A DNA stretch of 10,505 nucleotides from Collinsella sp. (GTDB lineage Bacteria > Actinomycetota > Coriobacteriia > Coriobacteriales > Coriobacteriaceae). The position numbers and the translations under genes were made by a program. Below, piece by piece: positions 5,699-10,505 of the stretch (positions within the stretch are counted from its first letter, which is position 1; each line of letters opens with the position of its first letter). Below the pieces are notes generated by a model. That model searched no databases, was not told the DNA's origin, and saw nothing but the letters and a program-made list of their open reading frames with translations. Location: positions 1-10,505 of the forward strand of contig JAGZEK010000026.1 in assembly GCA_018368345.1 (NCBI GenBank), in the 5' to 3' direction.

Positions 5699-7153
5699 GT
5701 GGCAGAAACGTTTGATATCGCAATTGTGGGCGCGGGCATTACCGGGTGCGCCATCGCGAGGCAGCTCGCGCGGTTTGACCTGTCCATTTGCGTAGTCGAG
5801 GCGGCTAACGATATTGCGCTGGGCGCGTCGAAGGCCAACGGCGGCCTGGTGCACGCCGGCTACGATCCGACACCGGGCACCGTAAAGGCGCAGGTCAACG
5901 CCCGTGGCTGCGAGTTGTACGGTGCGTGGGCGCAGGAGCTGGGCTTTCTGTTCTGCCGCACCGGGTCGATGGTGTTGGGCTTTAACGACGAGGACCGCGC
6001 GCATCTGGAGCAGCTGCGCCAGAATGGCCTGGCGAACGGCGTGCCCGAGCTTTCGATCGTCGGACCCGACCGCATCCACGAATTAGAGCCGCGCGCCAGT
6101 GCCGATGTAACGTGCGCGTTGTGGTGCCCATCGACTGGGTTTGTCGACCCGTTTGAGGTTGCCATCGCCGCACTGGAGAACGCCGTGGCCAACGGGGTGA
6201 CGTTTATGCGGTCTACGCCGGTGGAAGCGATTGAAGTTGCGGGCTCGGGCGACGACGCGCGCTTTACGTTGGCGACGCCCGCCGGAGACGTGCGCTGCCG
6301 CTACTTGATCAACGCCGCGGGCAACGGCGCCGCCGACATCTCGCATATGGTGGGTGCCGAAGAGTTCCAGATGATCTGGCGTCAGGGCAACATCGTGGTG
6401 CTGGACAAGGAACCGCGCGTACTCATGCCGCTCTACCCCGTGCCGACGCCGGTGTCGAAGGGCGTTATCGTGACGGGCACCGTGCATGGCAACACCGTGA
6501 TCACCGCCACGGCTGCTGTGCGCGAGCCAGGCGACACGCAGACCTACGCGACCGATGTCCACGCGCTCCTGACCGGTGCGCACAAGCTGGTGCCCGATCT
6601 GGACACGCGTCGCGTGGTGCGCGCGTTTGCCGGCGGTCGACCGGTCATTAAGGGAACGAACGACTTCTTTATTGGGCAGTCGGCCGTGGTGCCGGGGCTG
6701 TTCCAGGCGGCAGGTATTCAGTCGCCGGGCGTGGCGAGCGCGCCGGCCATTGCCGAGCGCATGGAGCGCGTGATGCGCGAGGCGGGCGCTGCTTTGCGCG
6801 AAAGGGCCGATTGGGACCCGATTCGCCGCGCGCCGGACGACTTTGACCGCGCACCGCTGGCGCGCAAGGAGGAGCTGATCGAGTCCGATCCCGCGTGGGG
6901 GCAGATCGTCTGCCGCTGCGAAACGGTGCCCGAGGCCGAGATTGTGGCCGCGATCCGACGCCGTCCGGGCGCGATTTCGGTCGAGGGCGTCAAGCGCCGC
7001 TGCCGCGCCGGCATGGGTCGGTGCCAAAGCGGTTTTTGTCAGAGCCGCGTGGTGGCGATCCTGGCGCGCGAGCTGGGCTGCGACCCCAGCGAAGTGCTGT
7101 TGGAGGATGCCGGATCTTGGCTGGTCGAGGGACCTTTGAAGGGGGTGCGCTAG
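5699..7153 (+). CDS. GlpA-like FAD-dependent glycerol-3-phosphate dehydrogenase with [2Fe-2S] BFD domain
   Basis: 484 residues. A DAO-type flavoprotein: FAD-binding GAGITG at 11-16, VVEAANDIALGASKANGGLVHAGY region (32-55), a substrate lobe, and the C-terminal FAD segment around GLFQAAGIQSPGVASAPA (333-350). A BFD-like [2Fe-2S] domain follows (402-462) with C405-x-C407 and C442-x4-C447 as expected ligands; C435 is an extra cysteine nearby. Family members include anaerobic glycerol-3-phosphate dehydrogenase subunit A; a 2-hydroxyacid-type substrate is also possible because the fold is shared. The GTG start is supported by GGGAGG at 5689-5694, and MAETFDIAIVGAG is a normal N-terminus for the family. 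It is the first gene of a three-gene operon, with one base between its stop and the next start. Electrons would pass to the GlpB-like and DUF1667 partners. The organism-specific substrate is inferred, not shown. Confidence 0.87.
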   Translation: MAETFDIAIVGAGITGCAIARQLARFDLSICVVEAANDIALGASKANGGLVHAGYDPTPGTVKAQVNARGCELYGAWAQELGFLFCRTGSMVLGFNDEDRAHLEQLRQNGLANGVPELSIVGPDRIHELEPRASADVTCALWCPSTGFVDPFEVAIAALENAVANGVTFMRSTPVEAIEVAGSGDDARFTLATPAGDVRCRYLINAAGNGAADISHMVGAEEFQMIWRQGNIVVLDKEPRVLMPLYPVPTPVSKGVIVTGTVHGNTVITATAAVREPGDTQTYATDVHALLTGAHKLVPDLDTRRVVRAFAGGRPVIKGTNDFFIGQSAVVPGLFQAAGIQSPGVASAPAIAERMERVMREAGAALRERADWDPIRRAPDDFDRAPLARKEELIESDPAWGQIVCRCETVPEAEIVAAIRRRPGAISVEGVKRRCRAGMGRCQSGFCQSRVVAILARELGCDPSEVLLEDAGSWLVEGPLKGVR

Positions 7154-7154
7154 G

Positions 7155-8552
7155 ATGGCGGAATTCAAATCGAGTGCGATTGATTGCGGCGTCGTGGAAG
7201 CCGTACAAACGCGAGCCTTCGACGTGGTCGTTATCGGCGGCGGACCTGCCGGCATGGCTGCCGCGCTGGCCGCGCATAAGGCCGGAGCGCGCGTGGCCAT
7301 CGTGGAGCGCGAGCAGCACCTGGGTGGAATCCTCCGCCAGTGCATCCACCCCGGCTTTGGCCTGTCGCACTTTAAACAGGAGCTCACCGGCCCCGAGTAC
7401 GCGCAGCGCTTTATCGACCAGTTGCACGCAACCGACATTGCGCTGTTCCTCAACAGCATGGTGATTGGGATTGATTCAGGCGAGGGCGCGGGCGCAGCCG
7501 TGAGCGCGTCGGGCGTGGACGAGGCCCCGGGAGCCACCGCAGTCCATGCCGTCACGCTCATGAGCCGCGCCGGCATGCTGCAGCTCACCGGAAGCGCGGT
7601 CGTCCTTGCCATGGGGTGCCGCGAGCGCACTCGCAGCGAGATCAAGATCCCCGGCAGCCGTCCCGCTGGCGTGTTTACGGCCGGCCTGGCGCAGCGATAC
7701 ATCAATATCGAAAACCTCAAACCCGGCTCGCGCACCGTCATTTTGGGCTCGGGAGACATCGGGCTTATCATGGCGCGCCGCTGCACGCTTGAGGGGATTT
7801 CTGTCGAGGGCGTGTACGAGCTCATGCCGTACGCCAACGGACTGCGCCGCAATGTGAAGAATTGCCTGGACGATTTTGGCATTCCGCTGCATCTGTCTAC
7901 CACGGTCACGCGCGTGATCGGGCACGACCGCGTGGAGGCCGTCGAGGTAAGCCAGGTCGACGAGCGCCTGGCGCCCATTCCGGGGACCGAGCACATCGTT
8001 CCGTGCGACACGCTGCTGCTTTCGGTGGGATTGATTCCCGAGAACGAGCTTTCGGTTGCCGCGGGCGTGGAGCTTGACCCACGCACGCGCGGCGCCGTAG
8101 TTGACCAGAGCCTCCAGACAGGCGTGCCGGGCATCTTTGCCTGTGGCAACGTGCTGCACGTGCACGACCTGGCCGACAACGTGACGACCGAGTCCGAGCG
8201 CGCCGGTGCAGCCGCGGCGACGTACGCGCTGGGTGGCGGAGCCGAAACGAACGCGGTCGCGGACACGAGCTGCGAGCTCACGGTCTCCCCTGCCGGCATT
8301 GCGGGCTACGCGCTGCCGGGACGCATTACGGCTGTGGCGCTCACCAAGCTCAACTTCCGTGTGCGCCGGCCCGTCGACGCCGCCCGCGTGAGGATCTTGG
8401 CAAACGGCGAGGAACTGTTCGCCGGCAAGGTCCGCGCGTTTAAGCCGAGCGTTATGGAAAGCTTTCCGCTGCCGGCGAAAGTCATCCAGCAAGCGCACGA
8501 CCTGGGTGCCAGCGAGATTGTCCTGTCCGTCGATCCCGTTGAGGAGGCATAG
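7155..8552 (+). CDS. GlpB-like NAD(P)/FAD-dependent oxidoreductase
   Basis: 465 residues, two-dinucleotide-binding-domain flavoprotein. FAD-binding GGGPAG at 28-33 and the acidic VEREQHLGGIL end (50-60); a second Rossmann motif GSGDIG at 198-203 for NAD(P); a GVPGIFACGNVLHVHDLAD segment (323-341) that closes on the FAD. The CIHPGFGL stretch (63-70) is shared with FAD-dependent dehydrogenases that partner GlpA- or opine-oxidase-type subunits. It lacks the active CxxxxC disulfide of the lipoamide dehydrogenase branch. The C-terminal ~95 residues resemble a small lid domain rather than the usual dimerisation domain. It begins one base after the GlpA-like stop with AAGGGGG inside that gene, indicating coupled translation and probable complex formation. 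Inferred role: passing electrons between the GlpA-like subunit and NAD(P) or a membrane acceptor. Confidence 0.85.
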   Translation: MAEFKSSAIDCGVVEAVQTRAFDVVVIGGGPAGMAAALAAHKAGARVAIVEREQHLGGILRQCIHPGFGLSHFKQELTGPEYAQRFIDQLHATDIALFLNSMVIGIDSGEGAGAAVSASGVDEAPGATAVHAVTLMSRAGMLQLTGSAVVLAMGCRERTRSEIKIPGSRPAGVFTAGLAQRYINIENLKPGSRTVILGSGDIGLIMARRCTLEGISVEGVYELMPYANGLRRNVKNCLDDFGIPLHLSTTVTRVIGHDRVEAVEVSQVDERLAPIPGTEHIVPCDTLLLSVGLIPENELSVAAGVELDPRTRGAVVDQSLQTGVPGIFACGNVLHVHDLADNVTTESERAGAAAATYALGGGAETNAVADTSCELTVSPAGIAGYALPGRITAVALTKLNFRVRRPVDAARVRILANGEELFAGKVRAFKPSVMESFPLPAKVIQQAHDLGASEIVLSVDPVEEA

Positions 8553-8555
8553 CTC

Positions 8556-8954
8556 ATGAGTACGAATGTGACCGAGACGCTGCAGTTCAACTGCACCACC
8601 TGCCCATCCGAGTGCCTCCTGACCGTAGAGGTGGAGCACGACGCCAATGGCACCGTGGTGGAAGTGCGCTCCGTAACCGGTAACAACTGCCCGCGCGGCG
8701 ATACGTTCGCACATCAGGAGCTCACCTGCCCCATGCGTGTGCTCACAACGACCGTGGCCGTCTCCGGCGGCGACGAAGCCCTTCTCCCCGTGCGCACGGC
8801 CGAAGCCATCCCGCTGGAGCTTCACGCCCAAGCTATGGACCTCATCCGCGGCGTGGTCGTCGAGGCCCCCATCCGCATGGGCGACATCGTTCTGAAGAAC
8901 CTCCTCAACACCAACATCGACCTCATCGCCAGCATGAACATCGACCGAGCCTAA
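8556..8954 (+). CDS. DUF1667 cysteine-rich protein, third subunit of the GlpA/GlpB-like set
   Basis: 132 residues. Cysteines C13, C16, C20 (CTTCPSEC), C45 (NNCPRG) and C58 (ELTCPMRVLTTTV) form the conserved pattern of DUF1667, a small family that in Firmicutes and Coriobacteria often follows GlpA-like and GlpB-like genes. The cysteines suggest an iron-sulfur or other metal site. No signal peptide or membrane segment is seen, so it is probably a cytoplasmic electron-transfer or assembly subunit; this is inference. The ATG lies three bases after the GlpB-like stop, with GAGGAGG about ten bases upstream. A hairpin repeat begins one base after its stop codon. Confidence 0.83.
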   Translation: MSTNVTETLQFNCTTCPSECLLTVEVEHDANGTVVEVRSVTGNNCPRGDTFAHQELTCPMRVLTTTVAVSGGDEALLPVRTAEAIPLELHAQAMDLIRGVVVEAPIRMGDIVLKNLLNTNIDLIASMNIDRA

Positions 8955-8987
8955 GTAGCTAATTGGGGACGGGGCTCTTTTAGCTAC
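8955..8987. repeat. Short inverted repeat with REP-like core after the glp-like operon
   Basis: Perfect 8-bp arms GTAGCTAA (8955-8962) and TTAGCTAC (8980-8987) enclose TTGGGGACGGGGCTCTT. It starts immediately after the stop codon, but no T-run follows, so it is a poor terminator. The loop core GGGGAC...CTCTTTT resembles the other GGGAC-bearing repeats nearby. Confidence 0.6.
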
Positions 8988-9014
8988 CCCGCCATCCACC
9001 CGGTCCTCCTCCGC

Positions 9015-9080
9015 AGTTGCGTGAAATACGGACTGTTTTATGGCTTCAGGCCGCTAAACAGTCCGTATTTCACCGCAACT
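9015..9080. repeat. Long near-perfect hairpin (about 25-bp stem)
   Basis: Left arm from 9015 (AGTTGCG-TGAAATACGG and on through GACTGTTT) and right arm ending at 9080 pair over about 25 bp with one bulged base (GCG against GCGG), around a ~15-nt loop that can itself fold (GGC/GCC). No T-run follows. This is much longer than a normal terminator stem and looks like a mobile REP/MITE-type element or a structured RNA between the DUF1667 and peptidase genes. Confidence 0.75.
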
Positions 9081-9102
9081 TATGAGGGCGCGCATGGGAT
9101 GC

Positions 9103-9156
9103 AAAGGAGTGTCCCGAAGTGCCGGCATAAAAGGAACGTCCCTATGTGCCGGACTT
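9103..9156. repeat. Two tandem 27-bp imperfect repeats with GGAAC/GTCCC cores
   Basis: AAAGGAGTGTCCCGAAGTGC from 9103 and AAAGGAACGTCCCTATGTGC from 9130, each followed by CGG, are exactly 27 bp apart and match at all but about five positions. Read on the minus strand the unit contains GGGACGTTCCTTT, the same kind of core as in the hairpin elements at 8955 and 10286. Confidence 0.65.
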
Positions 9157-9193
9157 GGGATACCATGGTGGCAGCCTAGCGAAAGGATGTTTC

Positions 9194-10282
9194 ATGGCAC
9201 ATGTCGATGACCAGCGTGTGGCACGCGTGCTCGATGCGCTCGAGGCTCAGCACCCCGGCGCGCAGCTGCTCGTAAACGACCCGTGGTCGATCTACTATCT
9301 GACCGGCTTTTATGCCGATATGTTCGAGCGTTTTTGCGGCGTGCTGCTCGCGCGCAATGCCGAGCCCGTGATCCTGGTCAACGCGCTGCATCAGCTGCCT
9401 GAGTATGACAATGCGCGCGTTGCCTACCACACCGATACCGATGTCGTGGCCGACGCCATCGCTCGCGAGGTCGACCCGACCAAACCGCTTGGCATCGACG
9501 CCGTCATGCGCTCCGGCTTTTTGATGCCGCTCATGGAGCGCCATGCTGCGAGCGAGTTTTTCCTGGGCGACTTTGCCGTCACCGCCGCGCGCACCCACAA
9601 GGATGCCGCCGAGCAGGAGCTCATGCGCGTGTCCTCAGCTGCTAACGACGCCGTGATGGCCGATGCCATCAAACTCGTCCACGAGGGCGTGACGGAGCGC
9701 GAAATCGCCGACCAGATGCTCGACTTGTATCGCAAGCACGGCTGCGAGGGCTTTAGCTTTCCTCCCATCGTAAGCTTTGGCGCCAACGCCGGCGACCCGC
9801 ACCACGAGCCCGACGGCACCGTGCTCAAGCGCGGCGACGTGGTGCTGTTCGACATTGGCGGACGCCATCGCAACTACTGCTCGGACATGACGCGCACGTT
9901 CTTTTGGGGCGAGCCAGACGAAGAGACGGCGCGCATCTACGATATCGTGCGCCGCGCCAACGAGGCCGCCGAGGCTCTCATCGCACCGGGCGTGCGCATG
10001 TGCGACCTGGACCGTGCCGCGCGCGACGTGATTGAGGACGCGGGCTACGGCAAATACTTTACGCATCGCCTGGGTCACTCGATTGGCCTGCAGGACCACG
10101 AGCCGGGCGACGTCTCGCTGGTCAACGAGCAGGTCGTAGCGCCAGGCATGACGTTCTCAATCGAGCCGGGCATCTACCTCCCCGGCCGCACCGGTGTCCG
10201 CATCGAGGACCTGGCCCTGGTGACCGAGAACGGCGTCGAGATTCTCAACGCCTACCCCCACGATCCGGTCCGCCTAGACTAA
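9194..10282 (+). CDS. pepQ: M24-family Xaa-Pro dipeptidase/aminopeptidase
   Basis: 362 residues, cytoplasmic metallopeptidase that cleaves X-Pro bonds in short peptides, completing peptide use. N-terminal creatinase-like domain (about 5-130), then the pita-bread catalytic domain with the five metal ligands visible: D220 (LFDIGG), D231 (CSDMTRTF), H295 (HRLGHSIGL), E324 (SIEPGIY), E338 (GVRIEDLAL). Length and layout match PepQ-type enzymes; aminopeptidase P is the alternative, so the symbol is tentative. The ATG at 9194 is chosen because GAAAGGA lies six bases upstream; the frame is open to 9146, but that stretch belongs to the repeat region. It appears to be a single-gene unit: repeats precede it, and a REP-like palindrome and a terminator follow. 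No convincing promoter was found in the repeat-rich leader. Confidence 0.92.
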   Translation: MAHVDDQRVARVLDALEAQHPGAQLLVNDPWSIYYLTGFYADMFERFCGVLLARNAEPVILVNALHQLPEYDNARVAYHTDTDVVADAIAREVDPTKPLGIDAVMRSGFLMPLMERHAASEFFLGDFAVTAARTHKDAAEQELMRVSSAANDAVMADAIKLVHEGVTEREIADQMLDLYRKHGCEGFSFPPIVSFGANAGDPHHEPDGTVLKRGDVVLFDIGGRHRNYCSDMTRTFFWGEPDEETARIYDIVRRANEAAEALIAPGVRMCDLDRAARDVIEDAGYGKYFTHRLGHSIGLQDHEPGDVSLVNEQVVAPGMTFSIEPGIYLPGRTGVRIEDLALVTENGVEILNAYPHDPVRLD

Positions 10283-10285
10283 GCA

Positions 10286-10316
10286 ATGTGTCAAAGGGAC
10301 AGCCCCTTTGACACAT
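10286..10316. repeat. REP-like palindrome, 13-bp perfect stem
   Basis: ATGTGTCAAAGGG (10286-10298) and CCCTTTGACACAT (10304-10316) pair perfectly around ACAGC, starting three bases after the peptidase stop. No T-run follows and a true terminator lies 45 bp downstream. Its GGGACAGCCCCTTT core resembles the GGGAC cores of the repeats at 8955 and 9103. Confidence 0.7.
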
Positions 10317-10360
10317 CTTGCAAACGCTGCACCACGAAAACGGCCTATCTACTACGTTTA

Positions 10361-10392
10361 ACCCGCATGGGTCGACCATGCGGGTCTTTTTT
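10361..10392 (+). terminator. Rho-independent terminator of the peptidase gene
   Basis: Perfect 10-bp stem ACCCGCATGG / CCATGCGGGT around GTCGA, followed directly by CTTTTTT. The remaining 10393-10505 contains no gene that can be supported; it may be the upstream region of a gene beyond the right edge. Confidence 0.93.
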
Positions 10393-10505
10393 GAAAAATG
10401 GCGAGCCATCTACCTGCACTGATAATTGTTCTCGGGGGAAGCGGGCACTGCGGGGCGCGGCAACGGCGCGCGATTTCCGCGTCGCAGCGCTACCCTGATG
10501 CTGAA

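Noticed and set aside
8955..8987. Terminator of the glp-like operon
   Set aside because: The stem is present but no T-run follows; called as a repeat instead. The operon's 3' end is not resolved.
6083..8999. Long minus-strand open frames opposite the glp-like operon
   Set aside because: They are antisense shadows of GC-rich genes; the plus strand carries clear FAD, NAD and Fe-S motifs, and the antisense products show no family features.
10286..10498. Plus-strand 70-codon frame after the peptidase
   Set aside because: It consists of the palindrome, the terminator and their flanks; no ribosome-binding site or plausible protein features.

Overview
The window reads as chromosomal DNA of a gut Actinobacterium of the Coriobacteriia, most likely Collinsella or a close relative. 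This is an inference from the GC-rich coding regions with Actinobacteria-like codon use, the protein flavours (a threonyl-tRNA synthetase without a TGS domain, a GlpA/GlpB-like/DUF1667 trio) and short palindromic intergenic repeats. No database search was possible.

Left part (1-2769, minus strand): the head of a surface-polysaccharide operon. Reading right to left it runs: a promoter region, a NusG/LoaP-type specialised antiterminator, an undecaprenyl-phosphate sugar transferase, a GT2 rhamnosyltransferase-like enzyme, and the start of rfbA (dTDP-glucose synthesis), which leaves the window. The promoter's -10 box lies between two perfect 15-bp inverted repeats. This is the layout of an invertible, phase-variable promoter in front of a NusG paralogue, comparable in principle to Bacteroides capsule loci. 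Two strong hairpin terminators separate this operon from thrS.

Middle (2792-5213, minus strand): thrS with its own promoter and a structured leader, preceded by a small membrane protein with a PLDc_N-like two-helix region and a four-CxxC zinc-ribbon tail.

Divergent intergenic region (5214-5698): six copies of a 16-bp motif in strictly alternating orientation at 41/39-bp steps (exact 80-bp period), separated by non-identical 25/23-bp spacers. It resembles a BIME/REP mosaic or operator array and is the most structured non-coding element here. A 15-bp perfect palindrome lies just before the next gene.

Right part (5699-10505, plus strand): a tightly packed three-gene operon for an FAD/[2Fe-2S] glycerol-3-phosphate dehydrogenase-like complex (GlpA-like, GlpB-like NAD/FAD oxidoreductase, DUF1667 cysteine protein), then an intergenic stretch full of hairpins and short repeats, then an M24 Xaa-Pro dipeptidase with a REP-like palindrome and a canonical terminator downstream. 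No gene is seen in the last ~110 bp.
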